From an uncultured Oscillospiraceae bacterium (GTDB taxonomy: Bacteria > Bacillota > Clostridia > Oscillospirales > Oscillospiraceae): DNA of 43,838 nt. Within the stretch, counting starts at the first letter, position 1; the number at the start of each line of letters is the position of its first letter. The notes below the pieces were generated by a model. That model searched no databases, was not told the origin of the DNA, and saw only the letters and a list, made by a program, of their open reading frames with translations. Made by a program: the position numbers and the translations under genes. This document shows positions 21,250 to 29,756 of the stretch, piece by piece. The DNA lies in NCBI GenBank assembly GCA_910585735.1, contig CAJUEU010000015.1, positions 1 to 43,838 of the forward strand, in the 5' to 3' direction.

Positions 21250-23925
21250 TCACACTCCCAGCTTCATGGACACGAAATTGTCCACCATGGCCAAAGCGTT
21301 GTCTACCATCAGGGGGTCCTTGCCGCCGCCCATGGCGGATTCCGGCTTGCCTCCGCCCGAGCCTCCGGCAATGGCTGAGACCTGGCGGATAATGTCGCCA
21401 GCCTTAATGCCCCGGGCCACCGCGTCGTGACCGCAGACCGAGAGGAAGGTGATCTTGTCTCCACTGACAGCGGCCAGTACAGCTACAATATTGGGGTCCT
21501 TATCCCGAAGCATATCGCCTATCTGGCGCAGGCGGGCGGCGTCGGCGTCCGGGATGGTAGCGGTGAGGACTTTCAGGCCGCCTACCTCATGTGTGCCGAA
21601 GAGGAGCCGGTCAGTTTCTCCGGCAGCCTCCCGGGCCTTCAGCTTCTCCAGGCTGTGGCGGAGCTCCCGCATCTCCTCTACAAATTGCAGGACCTTCTCT
21701 TTCAGCTCTCCGGGCTTGGCCTTGACCGCCGAGGCGGCCTCCAAAAGGGTATTACGCTGGCAACGCATGTTCTCCAGGGTCACCAGGCCGGTGGTGGCCT
21801 CGATCCGGCGGACGCCGGAGGCAACAGAGAACTCACTTTCAATATGGAAAATTCCCGCCTTGGCAGTATTGTCCAGGTGGGTGCCGCCGCAGAACTCCAC
21901 CGAGAAGCCATGGCCCATGTCCACTACACGGACGGTATCCCCATATTTTTCACCAAAGAGAGCGATGGCCCCCCGCTTTTTGGCCTCCTCAATGGGGAGT
22001 TCCTCAGTGACGATATCATACCCCTCCAGGATGGCTCGGTTTACCAGGTCGGTGACCTGCCCCAGTTCCTCAGGAGTCATAGCCGAGAAGTGGGTAAAGT
22101 CAAAGCGAAGCTTGTCAGGCTCCACCAGGGAACCGGCCTGGTGAACATGGTCACCCAGTACCTTGCGGAGGGCGGTGTCAAGCAGGTGAGTGGCCGAGTG
22201 GGCCCGCATAATGGCCTTACGCCGCTCAGAATCGATCTTTGCGGTTACAGTATCGCCCACCTTCAGAGAACCCGCACTGAGCTTGCCCGAGTGCATATAT
22301 TTGCCGCCCTTGTTTTTCTGGACGTCAGAGACTTCAAAGCTGGCCTTGCCGGAGGAAATCACGCCCTGGTCGGCCACCTGGCCGCCCATCTCGGCGTAGA
22401 AGGGGGTCTTGTCCAGAACTACGATGGCCTCCACCCCGGTGACGATTTCATCCACCAGTTCGCCCTCGGCTACGATGGCTACGACTATGGCGTCATCGAT
22501 AGCGGTATGGTCATATCCTACAAACTGGGTCTCGGGGACTTCCTTGCCAAACTCCACACCGGCCCAGCCAAGATCGCCCAGGGCCTCCCGGGCTTTCCGG
22601 GCACGGATCTTCTGCTCCTCCATCAGGGCCTTGAAGGTCTCCACGTTCACTGCCATTCCCTGCTCCTGGACCATCTCGATGGTCAGATCGATGGGGAAGC
22701 CGTAGGTGTCGTAGAGCTTGAAAGCATCCCCGCCGGAGAAGCAGGTTTCTCCGGCGGCCTTGTGTCCCTCCAGCATTTCCTGGAAGATCCGCATACCTCC
22801 GTCGATGGTGCGGGCGAAGTTTTCCTCCTCGGTGCGGATAACCTTGATGATATAGCTTTGCCGCTCCCGCAGCTCAGGGTAATGGCCCTCGTTCTCATGG
22901 ATGACTGTGTCGCAGACGGAATAGAGGAAAGGTTCGTTAACGCCCAGGAGCTTGCCGTGGCGGGCTGCCCGGCGGAGAAGCCGGCGAAGGACATAGCCCC
23001 GGCCCTCGTTGGAGGGAAGGACACCATCGCAGATCATGAAGGTGGCGCTGCGGATGTGGTCGGTAATGACCCGGAGAGACACGTCTTTATCCTTACTCTC
23101 TCCATAGTGGGCGCCGGTGATTTCACTGACCTTGTTGGTGATGTTCATGACGGTATCCACATCAAAGAGGGAATTTACGTTCTGGCACACCACGGCAAGC
23201 CGCTCCAAGCCCATGCCGGTGTCAATGTTTTTCTGTTTCAGCTCCTCATAATGCCCCTCTCCGTCGTTGTTGAACTGGGAAAAGACAATGTTCCAGACCT
23301 CCATATAGCGGTCGCAATCGCAGCCCACCGTGCAGCCCGGCTTACCGCAGCCATATTCGGGGCCCCGGTCGTAGTAGATCTCGGAGCAGGGGCCGCAGGG
23401 GCCAGAGCCATGCTCCCAAAAGTTATCCTCCTTGCCAAACTTGAAAATACGCTCGGCGGGAATACCGATCTCCTCGTTCCAGATGCGGAAAGCCTCTTCG
23501 TCGGCGGGGGTTGTCTCGTTTCCTGCGAACACTGAGGGGTAGAGCCGGTCGGGATCAATGCCCACCCACTCAGGGGAAGTCAGGAACTCCCAGGCCCAGT
23601 GGATGGCCTCCCGTTTAAAGTAATCCCCAAAGGAGAAGTTGCCAAGCATCTCAAAGTAGGTGCCGTGGCGGGCAGTGTGACCGATGTTTTCGATGTCGCC
23701 GGTGCGGATGCACTTTTGGCAGGTGGTCACCCGGTGACGGGGGGGCTCCTTCTCTCCGGTAAAGTAGGGCTTCATGGGGGCCATGCCCGAGTTGATAAGA
23801 AGCAGGGAAGCGTCTCCTTGCGGAATGAGGGAGAAGCTGGGCAGACGAAGATGCTCTTTGCTTTCAAAAAACTTCAGGTACATTTCACGCAGCTCGTTGA
23901 CGCCAAAGGGGTTCGGATTTTTCAT
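21250..23925 (-). CDS. alaS: Alanyl-tRNA synthetase AlaS
   Basis: Class II synthetase of 891 residues charging tRNA-Ala. In order: the catalytic core (FFESKEHLRLPSFSLIP; FTGEKEPPRHRVTTCQKCIRTGDIENIGHTARHGTYFEMLGNFSFGDYFK spans motifs 1-2), the tRNA-recognition helices, the editing domain (HSATHLLDTALRKVLGDHV with its zinc histidines, and CGGTH near residue 670), and the C-Ala DHHA1 domain (GGSGGGKPESAMGG). Length is standard. ATG follows AGGAGGTAGTTACCA. It sits second behind an iron-sulfur flavoprotein gene in a transcript led by an alanine T-box, so uncharged tRNA-Ala should raise its expression. Confidence 0.98.
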   Translation of the reverse strand: MKNPNPFGVNELREMYLKFFESKEHLRLPSFSLIPQGDASLLLINSGMAPMKPYFTGEKEPPRHRVTTCQKCIRTGDIENIGHTARHGTYFEMLGNFSFGDYFKREAIHWAWEFLTSPEWVGIDPDRLYPSVFAGNETTPADEEAFRIWNEEIGIPAERIFKFGKEDNFWEHGSGPCGPCSEIYYDRGPEYGCGKPGCTVGCDCDRYMEVWNIVFSQFNNDGEGHYEELKQKNIDTGMGLERLAVVCQNVNSLFDVDTVMNITNKVSEITGAHYGESKDKDVSLRVITDHIRSATFMICDGVLPSNEGRGYVLRRLLRRAARHGKLLGVNEPFLYSVCDTVIHENEGHYPELRERQSYIIKVIRTEEENFARTIDGGMRIFQEMLEGHKAAGETCFSGGDAFKLYDTYGFPIDLTIEMVQEQGMAVNVETFKALMEEQKIRARKAREALGDLGWAGVEFGKEVPETQFVGYDHTAIDDAIVVAIVAEGELVDEIVTGVEAIVVLDKTPFYAEMGGQVADQGVISSGKASFEVSDVQKNKGGKYMHSGKLSAGSLKVGDTVTAKIDSERRKAIMRAHSATHLLDTALRKVLGDHVHQAGSLVEPDKLRFDFTHFSAMTPEELGQVTDLVNRAILEGYDIVTEELPIEEAKKRGAIALFGEKYGDTVRVVDMGHGFSVEFCGGTHLDNTAKAGIFHIESEFSVASGVRRIEATTGLVTLENMRCQRNTLLEAASAVKAKPGELKEKVLQFVEEMRELRHSLEKLKAREAAGETDRLLFGTHEVGGLKVLTATIPDADAARLRQIGDMLRDKDPNIVAVLAAVSGDKITFLSVCGHDAVARGIKAGDIIRQVSAIAGGSGGGKPESAMGGGKDPLMVDNALAMVDNFVSMKLGV

Positions 23926-23945
23926 TGGTAACTACCTCCTAAAAA

Positions 23946-24563
23946 TTATCGGATAAAATTGGTAAAAACAGGACTCTCACGCTGGGGAAGACCGTATGCC
24001 TCTTTGCCAAGTGAGATGGACTTCATCAAAAAGCTCATATTACGTGCCAGGGTCCGCATCATCTGCAGCCCTTCCGGGTCCTGCTCAGCTTCTCCCTGTT
24101 CCCGGCCGTGGATGCCGTTCCAATACTGGCCGGAAGCAATGGGCATGCCGGAGATGGCAAAGTATTTGTTCAGCTCATCGTAGGTAGCGGTCAGCCCTCC
24201 CCGCCGGGCGGCGGCCACGGCGGCACCCACCTTCATAGTTTTATCAAAAGATGTGCTGAAAAAGAGGCGGTCAAGGTATGCGATCAGGGTGGCGTTGGCC
24301 GAAGCGTAATACACCGGGGAACCCACCACAAGCCCGTCTGCCTCCTGAAACTTTTCGGCGGTTGTATTGACTGCGTCCTCAAAGACACATTTTCCCAGCT
24401 TTTTGCATTGTCGGCAGGCAATACAACCCCGGATGTCCTGGTTCCCGATGCAAATGAGTTCGGTCTTGATCCCTTCCTGGGCAAAAACCTTCTCCATCTC
24501 GTGGAGGGCCAGGTAGGTGTTACCCTCGGGATGGGGACTCCCGTTGATGAGCAAAACTTTCAT
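23946..24563 (-). CDS. Iron-sulfur flavoprotein / NADPH-dependent FMN reductase family
   Basis: Flavodoxin-fold protein of 205 residues: LLINGSPHPEGNTYLAL is the FMN phosphate-binding loop, and GLVVGSPVYYASANATLIAYLDRLF contacts the flavin. Between them GCIACRQCKKLGKC has the compact C-X2-C-X2-C-X5-C arrangement of archaeal and clostridial iron-sulfur flavoproteins (Isf), which carry a [4Fe-4S] cluster and transfer electrons, for example to O2 or peroxide. Start ATG at 24563 is preceded by GGGAGGAGA. It lies directly between the alanine T-box terminator and alaS, with 20 bases to alaS, so it is the first gene of that operon. Its physiological electron donor is unknown. Confidence 0.85.
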   Translation of the reverse strand: MKVLLINGSPHPEGNTYLALHEMEKVFAQEGIKTELICIGNQDIRGCIACRQCKKLGKCVFEDAVNTTAEKFQEADGLVVGSPVYYASANATLIAYLDRLFFSTSFDKTMKVGAAVAAARRGGLTATYDELNKYFAISGMPIASGQYWNGIHGREQGEAEQDPEGLQMMRTLARNMSFLMKSISLGKEAYGLPQRESPVFTNFIR

Positions 24564-24592
24564 GTGATCTCCTCCCATATTGTTGCTCGCGG

Positions 24593-24815
24593 AAAATAAA
24601 AACGCTTCGCCCCTGTGCGTCCAGGGGCGAAGCGATATATCCTCCGCGGTACCACCCTGATTATCTCCAAAGGAGACATCTCAGCCATCCTGTAACGGGG
24701 ATGAGGCGTTTGGTCTCCCAAAACGCTCAGAAGTGGCATGTCTGTCCGTATTGCCGAGGGCTCTCACCGTCCCCTCTCGCTCATGACACCGTAACAAACT
24801 TAGCTTCGTCATTGC
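24593..24815 (-). promoter_or_regulatory. Alanine T-box leader with terminator
   Basis: On the minus strand, the invariant T-box AGGGTGGTACCGCG lies at 24658-24645. Its UGGU bulge fits the ACCA end of tRNA-Ala. It is followed by the terminator CGCTTCGCCCCTG/CAGGGGCGAAGCG (24634-24603) and TTTTTATTTT. Stem I closes with GAAG/CTTC, has the distal GGTGAGAGCC element, and shows GCC then A at 24737-24734 in the specifier position; GCC is an alanine codon. Stem III is the GAGCGTTTTGG hairpin. The specifier matches the downstream alaS. Confidence 0.9.
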
Positions 24816-24822
24816 GGATATT

Positions 24823-24850
24823 ATTGTATCACATTTTATGTGCCTGTCAA
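24823..24850 (-). promoter_or_regulatory. Promoter of the T-box/alaS operon
   Basis: TTGACA (24850-24845), a 16-base spacer and TACAAT (24828-24823). The spacer contains CACAT-AAA-ATGTG, an inverted repeat that could bind a regulator. Confidence 0.8.
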
Positions 24851-24957
24851 GGTGAAAATTCCTTAAAGCAGCAGGTTTTCAGCGGATTGATGAACCGGGG
24901 CTCCTATTTCGCTGGAAAAGAGGAACGAACTGAAGCGAACATCCATAGGGAGTGACT
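24851..24957. other. Intergenic, no gene or terminator recognised
   Basis: The remainder of the 394-base stretch between the flavoprotein gene and the U32 gene. The T-box leader and its promoter fill the rest. In this part I see no open frame, no clear terminator for the upstream U32 gene, and only weak hairpins. Confidence 0.5.
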
Positions 24958-26175
24958 TTATTTTTCCGCTGCCGTTTTCTTTCGCAGGATGGACAGCGCC
25001 GGGGCCTGGCAAGGGAGGGTGAGGCGCAGAGCCATTTGGGGCGTGCGGGCCTCCTCCAGAGGAAAGCCCTGGCCATCAGCCAAATCGGCGGCAACAAAGG
25101 AGATGGGGGAGAGCCCTGGACCGATCAGCTCCAACACCTCGCCTCGATGGAATTTGTTCCTAAGGGAGAGAAGGGCGGAACCATCCGGGGCACAGGATGT
25201 GACAATGGCGGACACTTGCCAGTCCCGGATATACCGGGCATCTCCCACATACTGCTCAGGATGACCGAGCCAGAAGCCTTCAGAATAGGGGCGGTGGCTT
25301 ACTTTGTCCAGCTCGGCGGCCCAAACCGGGTCCAAGGTCTGACCTGCCATGGCGGCATCAATGGCGTGACGGTAAGCGTTGGTCACCATACCGGCATAAT
25401 AGGCACTTTTGGCACGGCCCTCGATTTTCAAGCTGTCCAGGCCAATGGAAATGAGCTCTGGGATATGGTCGATCATACACATATCCTTGGAGTTAAAGAG
25501 GTAGGTGCCCTCATCGGTTTCCTCTACCGGGAAGTATTCACCGGGCCGCTGCTCTTCCATCAGGGCATACTTGTACCGGCAGGGCTGGGCACAGGCTCCC
25601 CGGGAGGCGTCCCGCCCGGCCATATAGTTGGAAATGACGCACCGGCCGGAAAAACTGACGCACATGGCGCCATGGACAAAGGCTTCCACCTCCAATCCAT
25701 TGGGACGCTTGGCGCAGATCCCGGCTACCTCGTCCATGGTAAGCTCCCGGGCCAGGATCACCCGGCTGGCCCCCTGGTCGTGCCAGAATTGAGCGGCAGC
25801 GTAGTTGGTGACCCCGATCTGGGTGGACATGTGGAGCTTGACCTTGGGGGCGTGCCGCTTGGCCAGGGCAAGTACCCCCACGTCGCCTACAATAAGAGCG
25901 TCTACTCCGGCGTCCTGAAGGTACTCCAGATACTCCGGCAGGGAGGCGAGCTCTGGGTTTCGGGGCATGGTGTTGCAGGTCACATGGACCGCCGCCCCGT
26001 GGCTGTGGCACAGCGCCACCGCCCGCGGCAGCTCCTCCCGGCTGAAATTGCCGGCAAAGGCCCGCATACCGTACATCTGCCCGGCCAGATAGACGGCGTC
26101 CGCGCCGTAGGCCACCGCCATCTGGAGCCGTTCCATATCTCCGGCGGGGGAGAGAAGTTCAACACGTTTATCCAT
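24958..26175 (-). CDS. Peptidase U32 family protein (TrhP/YrrO-like tRNA hydroxylation factor)
   Basis: Protein of 405 residues with the U32 pattern: VELLSPAGDMERLQMAVAYGADAVYLAG, HVTCNTMPRN, LHMSTQIGVTNYAAAQFW, and the Cys-rich signature EAFVHGAMCVSFSGRCVISNYMAGRDASRGACAQPCRY. Members of this group (TrhP, formerly YegQ/YrrN/YrrO) are needed for prephenate-dependent 5-hydroxyuridine formation at the tRNA wobble position, with the cysteines holding an iron-sulfur cluster. Older annotation calls them collagenases. Start ATG at 26175 overlaps the mltG stop (CATGGATAA); a start at 26199 is possible but lacks a ribosome binding site. Second gene of the mltG transcript. Confidence 0.9.
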   Translation of the reverse strand: MDKRVELLSPAGDMERLQMAVAYGADAVYLAGQMYGMRAFAGNFSREELPRAVALCHSHGAAVHVTCNTMPRNPELASLPEYLEYLQDAGVDALIVGDVGVLALAKRHAPKVKLHMSTQIGVTNYAAAQFWHDQGASRVILARELTMDEVAGICAKRPNGLEVEAFVHGAMCVSFSGRCVISNYMAGRDASRGACAQPCRYKYALMEEQRPGEYFPVEETDEGTYLFNSKDMCMIDHIPELISIGLDSLKIEGRAKSAYYAGMVTNAYRHAIDAAMAGQTLDPVWAAELDKVSHRPYSEGFWLGHPEQYVGDARYIRDWQVSAIVTSCAPDGSALLSLRNKFHRGEVLELIGPGLSPISFVAADLADGQGFPLEEARTPQMALRLTLPCQAPALSILRKKTAAEK

Positions 26176-27397
26176 GGTTATAGCGGTCCTGAGTGGCAAT
26201 AAAGTCGGTCATACCACTGTAAGTCTTAAAGAAATGATGGGTATTGTCGTCGCCCAGAACGTAGTAATAATAGCCGGTGCTTTCAGGGTTGACCGCCGAG
26301 TAGAGGGCTGCCATTCCCGGGTTGGAGATGGGACCGGCGGGGAGACCGGGATAGAGATAGGTGTTATAGGGGGAGTCAATGGATTTGTCGGCTTCGGTGG
26401 GAGTGACGCCGCCGTTGATATAGACCAGCGTAGCGTCGATCTGAAGGTATCCGTTGGTCCCGGCTTCGTTGCCGTTCAGACGGTTATAGATCACGGAAGA
26501 GATGGTACGCTGGTCCTCGCCGTCAGTTTCCTTCTCAATCAGAGAGGCAATGGTGAGAATATCATGGAAGGAATAGCCCATCTCTTCAGCCTGGGCACGG
26601 AGTTCGTCGGTAAAGAGGTCGTCGAGACGAAGGATCATTTTATTGAGGACCTGAACAGCCGCGCTTTCGCCGCCACCCATATAGAACTGATAGGTGTCAG
26701 GGAAGAGATAGCCCTCCAAACGATGGTAGTCGCCCAAGGGACGGACTCCCTTTAGAAAATCGAACTTGTAATCGTAGGTGGCGGCTACCTTCTGCAGCGT
26801 CTCCACAGAGGAGACTCCCTTTTCCTCCAGGAGCGCAAAGATCTGGTCGATGGTATATCCCTCGGGAATGGTGACCTCAGTGGTCATACGGCTGCCCGAG
26901 CTGGAGCTCATGGAGTTTATAAGGGCGTGGTAATCCATGTCGGTGCTGAGCTCGTATGTGCCGGGTTGCAGCTTCCCTTTTTTTTCCACACCGGTAAAGA
27001 CACAAAACAGCTTAAAGAGAAATTTGTACTCAATGAGGCCGTTCTCAGCCAGAAGGTCCGTCACATAGTTCAAATCGGCCACGCTGATGGTTTTGGTAAC
27101 GGTCTCGGTGACGCCGTTAGTAGTTACCTCACTTTTCACCTCCCGGGGGGTGAAAATATCAGAAGGCAGGGTAATGACCGCTGAAGCGGCAGGCTTGTTA
27201 AGAGCCAGCACATCCCCAGCCCAGATCCAGCCGATGCCGGCCAGCAAAGCGGAGATGGAGAGCACCATCAAGACGTAAAGCAGGGGGTTCATGTGCTTTT
27301 TGCGGCGTCTGCGCCGGGGTTTTGGATTGCTGGAAGAGGATGCGGGACGGGAGGCGCCGCCGGAAGGCGAACGGCGGGGATGAGATTCTTGCGGCAT
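26168..27397 (-). CDS. mltG: Endolytic murein transglycosylase MltG
   Basis: Membrane-anchored lytic transglycosylase that cuts nascent glycan strands and helps end peptidoglycan synthesis. The 409-residue product has a basic cytoplasmic N-terminus (PRRRRRKK at about residue 30), one membrane segment (LLYVLMVLSISALLAGIGWIWAG), a LysM-like part, and the catalytic YceG domain. The catalytic glutamate is Glu288 in ASLIEKETD, and other blocks are VTIPEGYT, RLEGYLFPDTYQF, DATLVYI and YNTYLYPGLPAGPISNPG. The ATG at 27397 is preceded by GGAGTG; upstream frame to 27520 is not supported. Overlaps the U32 gene by 8 bases. Confidence 0.95.
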   Translation of the reverse strand: MPQESHPRRSPSGGASRPASSSSNPKPRRRRRKKHMNPLLYVLMVLSISALLAGIGWIWAGDVLALNKPAASAVITLPSDIFTPREVKSEVTTNGVTETVTKTISVADLNYVTDLLAENGLIEYKFLFKLFCVFTGVEKKGKLQPGTYELSTDMDYHALINSMSSSSGSRMTTEVTIPEGYTIDQIFALLEEKGVSSVETLQKVAATYDYKFDFLKGVRPLGDYHRLEGYLFPDTYQFYMGGGESAAVQVLNKMILRLDDLFTDELRAQAEEMGYSFHDILTIASLIEKETDGEDQRTISSVIYNRLNGNEAGTNGYLQIDATLVYINGGVTPTEADKSIDSPYNTYLYPGLPAGPISNPGMAALYSAVNPESTGYYYYVLGDDNTHHFFKTYSGMTDFIATQDRYNHG

Positions 27398-27543
27398 TTT
27401 GCGATCACTCCAGTCAGGTTCAATAGTTTTTTGGAAAGTATCCCTCTTAGCCGGAACCAATCGGGAAGAAAGAGCATAGGATGCTTCGGATGGCGGCAAA
27501 GAGCGATCTGAAGCCGCCAAATAATTGACGAGGTGAAGTTTCT

Positions 27544-27702
27544 ATGTGCTGTGGGAACAACGGTTGGGGCGGTAACTGCTGCTGGATCATTCTGCTCATC
27601 ATCATTCTTTTCTGCTGCTGTGGAAATGGGTGGAGCGGTAACAACTGTGGTTGTGGCTGCAATAACGGTTGTGGGTGTGACAACGGCTGCGGCTGCTGCT
27701 GA
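27544..27702 (+). CDS. Cys/Gly-rich membrane micropeptide (52 residues)
   Basis: A short frame of 52 codons: MCCGNNGWGGNCC, then hydrophobic WIILLIIILF, then CCCGNGWSGNNC and a tail of C-G, N-N-G repeats ending GCGCC. Fifteen residues are cysteine. AGGTG lies 9 bases before the ATG, and a hairpin terminator follows 15 bases after the stop, so it looks like a real one-gene unit. Composition recalls the small YjcZ/Gly-Cys-rich spore peptides of Bacilli, but I recognise no family. The two halves around the membrane segment are near repeats (CCGNNGWGGNCC versus CCCGNGWSGNNC). A 7-bp inverted repeat (TGGCGGC/GCCGCCA, 27491-27519) lies upstream. Divergent from mltG. Confidence 0.7.
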   Translation: MCCGNNGWGGNCCWIILLIIILFCCCGNGWSGNNCGCGCNNGCGCDNGCGCC

Positions 27703-27717
27703 ACCAACAGATGAGGA

Positions 27718-27738
27718 GCGGGGCGATGCCCCGCTTTT
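27718..27738 (+). terminator. Terminator after the Cys/Gly-rich micropeptide gene
   Basis: Seven-bp stem GCGGGGC/GCCCCGC with a GAT loop followed by TTTT. Confidence 0.8.
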
Positions 27739-27767
27739 CATTGCGCAAGAAAAGGACAAGCCACAGT

Positions 27768-28313
27768 TCAACCGTGGTAGTGGACACTCTCCCGAACTTT
27801 TTCCGAAATGGCAGGTCCTTTGAGGAGTTCCACCAGCTTGAGACCAAAAGAAAAAACGGAACCAGCGGCCTCCCCGGTGACAAGAATACCATCCGTAACA
27901 ATGGGCGTGCCGTTTTGAAGGATAGCGTTAGACATTTGTGCTTCCATACCGGGATAGCACACGGCCCTTTTTCCCGCCAGAAGTCCCAGCTTGGCCAGAA
28001 TCGTAGGGGCGGCGCAGATGGCGGCGACATACCGGCCATCTGCGTATAAACGCCGGATCAATTCCAACGCCTGGGGACAGGAGGAAATGGCCTCCACACC
28101 TCCCAGTCCGCCGGGGAGGAAGATCATCTCTATCGAACCGGGGTCCACTTGGTCCAGGCTTATGTCAGCTTTCACCGTGATACCGTGTCCGCCGGTGACC
28201 TCAGTTCCCTGAAGCGCAACCAGAGCCACCTCAACGCCTGCCCGCCGGAGCAGGTCGGCGGGGACAAGGGCTTCCGCCTCCTCAAAGCCAGAACCCAAAA
28301 GTACACATACCAT
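27768..28313 (-). CDS. DJ-1/PfpI family protein
   Basis: Protein of 181 residues of the DJ-1/ThiJ/YajL group. GFEEAEALVPADLLRRAGVEV holds the conserved Glu, the nucleophilic cysteine is in AAICAAPTILAKLGLL, and the C-terminal GEAAGSVFSFGLKLVELL closes the fold. Functions proposed for the family include glyoxalase or deglycase activity and oxidative-stress protection; I cannot choose. Start ATG at 28313 follows AAAGGAG; the GTG at 28331 contains that site and is rejected. Last gene of the tagA-tmk transcript, 14 bases after tmk. Confidence 0.9.
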   Translation of the reverse strand: MVCVLLGSGFEEAEALVPADLLRRAGVEVALVALQGTEVTGGHGITVKADISLDQVDPGSIEMIFLPGGLGGVEAISSCPQALELIRRLYADGRYVAAICAAPTILAKLGLLAGKRAVCYPGMEAQMSNAILQNGTPIVTDGILVTGEAAGSVFSFGLKLVELLKGPAISEKVRESVHYHG

Positions 28314-28327
28314 GCAGAAAACTCCTT

Positions 28328-29017
28328 TCACATTGGTGAAGCGGAAATATGCTCCGAAACAAACCGCCAGATGCTTTGATGAATCTCCTCCACGCTTTTG
28401 AGCTGTCCGTCCCGGTTGGTGCAGGAAATGACCTGCCAGCCATAATGGGAGGCGGCGTTAAGGGCAGTTTGACGACAAAGGGCAAGATATTCCGGGTCTA
28501 CTTCATGAATGTCGCCTTTGGTATTTGTGGCGGTTTCACGGGTGCGGAGAAGTTGAAGGGACTGCTGGGTGGGCATGTCCAAGTAGATCACCAGATCAGG
28601 GGCGGGAAGCCCCAGCTTGTTGTACTCAAAATCAAACAGCCAATCAAAGAAGGGAGGCTGCTCTCCAGGGGAAAGTTTCCCTCCCTGATGAACGGCGTTG
28701 GATGTGGTATAGCGGTCCGAAAGGATCAGCTCCCCGTTCTGGTAGTCCTTTCCCCATACCTTTCGCCAGGAGGCGTATCGGTCCACAGCGTAGAAGGTGG
28801 AGGCGGCGTATGGGTTCACGTCCGAGGGGTGGGAGCCGAACTCCCCACTCAGGTACATCCGTAGCAGAGCGGAAGAGGGCTCCTGGTACTGGGGGAACAC
28901 CAGCCGCTGGAAAGAACGGCCGCCTTCGGACAGACGTTGGCAGAGAAGTCGAAATTGGGTGGATTTCCCTGAGCCATCGGTCCCTTCGATCACAATAAGT
29001 TTTCCTCTGTGCTCCAT
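28328..29017 (-). CDS. tmk: Thymidylate kinase
   Basis: Phosphorylates dTMP to dTDP. The 229-residue protein has Walker A IEGTDGSGKST near residue 10, the substrate motif VFPQYQEPSS, YAVDRYASW, and DRYTTSNAVHQGGKL, the DRY block of the clostridial branch of the family; SNAVHQ replaces the more common SSxAYQ. It is somewhat longer than typical enzymes (about 205-215). ATG is preceded by GGGAGG within the last codons of the tagA-like gene, one base after its stop, so translation is coupled. Confidence 0.93.
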   Translation of the reverse strand: MEHRGKLIVIEGTDGSGKSTQFRLLCQRLSEGGRSFQRLVFPQYQEPSSALLRMYLSGEFGSHPSDVNPYAASTFYAVDRYASWRKVWGKDYQNGELILSDRYTTSNAVHQGGKLSPGEQPPFFDWLFDFEYNKLGLPAPDLVIYLDMPTQQSLQLLRTRETATNTKGDIHEVDPEYLALCRQTALNAASHYGWQVISCTNRDGQLKSVEEIHQSIWRFVSEHISASPM

Positions 29018-29018
29018 A

Positions 29019-29741
29019 TCATTTTCCTCCCAAACGGGCCATAGCGGCATCTACCAGGATCATCGGAAGCTTGGCCATTCGCCCGATCCGCTGAGGTTCC
29101 TTATAAAGCCGGTAAAGCCACTCCAGTCCAGCCTTTTGCATTGCCACAGGGGCACGCTGTACATTCCCGGCAAAAACATCCAGACAGCCCCCGAGTCCGA
29201 CAGCCAACGATGCCCCGGTGGCAGCGCCGTTTTTCTTCATCCAAAGCTCCTGTTTGGGCGCGCCCAAACAAACAAAGACCACGTCGGCCCCAGAGGTCTT
29301 GATTTTCTCCACCACCGGGCCGTCCTCGTTAAAGTAGCCGTCGTTTGTGCCGCAGATGATAAGCCCCGGGTGGGAGGCTCTGAGGTTTTGAGCGGCCTGC
29401 TCTGCCACGCCGGGCTTGGCGCCCAAGAGGAAAAGCTTTTTTCCCGAGAGAGCCATAGAGGCCATAAGTCCCTGGGCAAAGTCCACGCCGGTAGCCCTGC
29501 CCTTTAGGGGCCGCCCCAAAATTTTTGAAGCGTAGATGACTCCAATGCCGTCCGGCAGAGACAGGTCGGCACCGCCGAGTACCGAAGAAAACTGGGCGTC
29601 CTTTTTTGCGGCCAGAATAAATTCCGGGTTGGGGGTCACTACGTAGTGAAAGCCAGGCTTGTCCATAAGGGCAACACCGAGAGAGACGGCTTCCTCAGTG
29701 ACCACATTATCAATGGCGACGCCTAAAATGTCTATTTTCAA
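29019..29741 (-). CDS. WecG/TagA/CpsF family glycosyltransferase
   Basis: GT26 glycosyltransferase of 240 residues. TPNPEFIL, LPDGIGVIYASKILGRPLKGRATGVD, LFLLGAKPGVAEQAA, VCLGAPKQELWM and the C-terminal GLEWLYRLYKEPQRIGR are all family blocks. TagA adds N-acetylmannosamine to undecaprenyl-PP-GlcNAc in wall teichoic acid linkage synthesis; WecG is the counterpart for enterobacterial common antigen. The start is TTG, not ATG: AAGGAGG lies 7 bases upstream, and no ATG is nearby. No other teichoic-acid gene is present, so the acceptor is uncertain. Confidence 0.93.
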   Translation of the reverse strand: MKIDILGVAIDNVVTEEAVSLGVALMDKPGFHYVVTPNPEFILAAKKDAQFSSVLGGADLSLPDGIGVIYASKILGRPLKGRATGVDFAQGLMASMALSGKKLFLLGAKPGVAEQAAQNLRASHPGLIICGTNDGYFNEDGPVVEKIKTSGADVVFVCLGAPKQELWMKKNGAATGASLAVGLGGCLDVFAGNVQRAPVAMQKAGLEWLYRLYKEPQRIGRMAKLPMILVDAAMARLGGK

Positions 29742-29756
29742 GAGGCCGCCTCCTTA

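Noticed and set aside
21427..23535. 702-codon open frame antisense to alaS
   Set aside because: It lies wholly opposite a textbook alaS, has Gly/Val/Leu-rich composition typical of a GC-rich shadow frame, and has no ribosome binding site or family motif.
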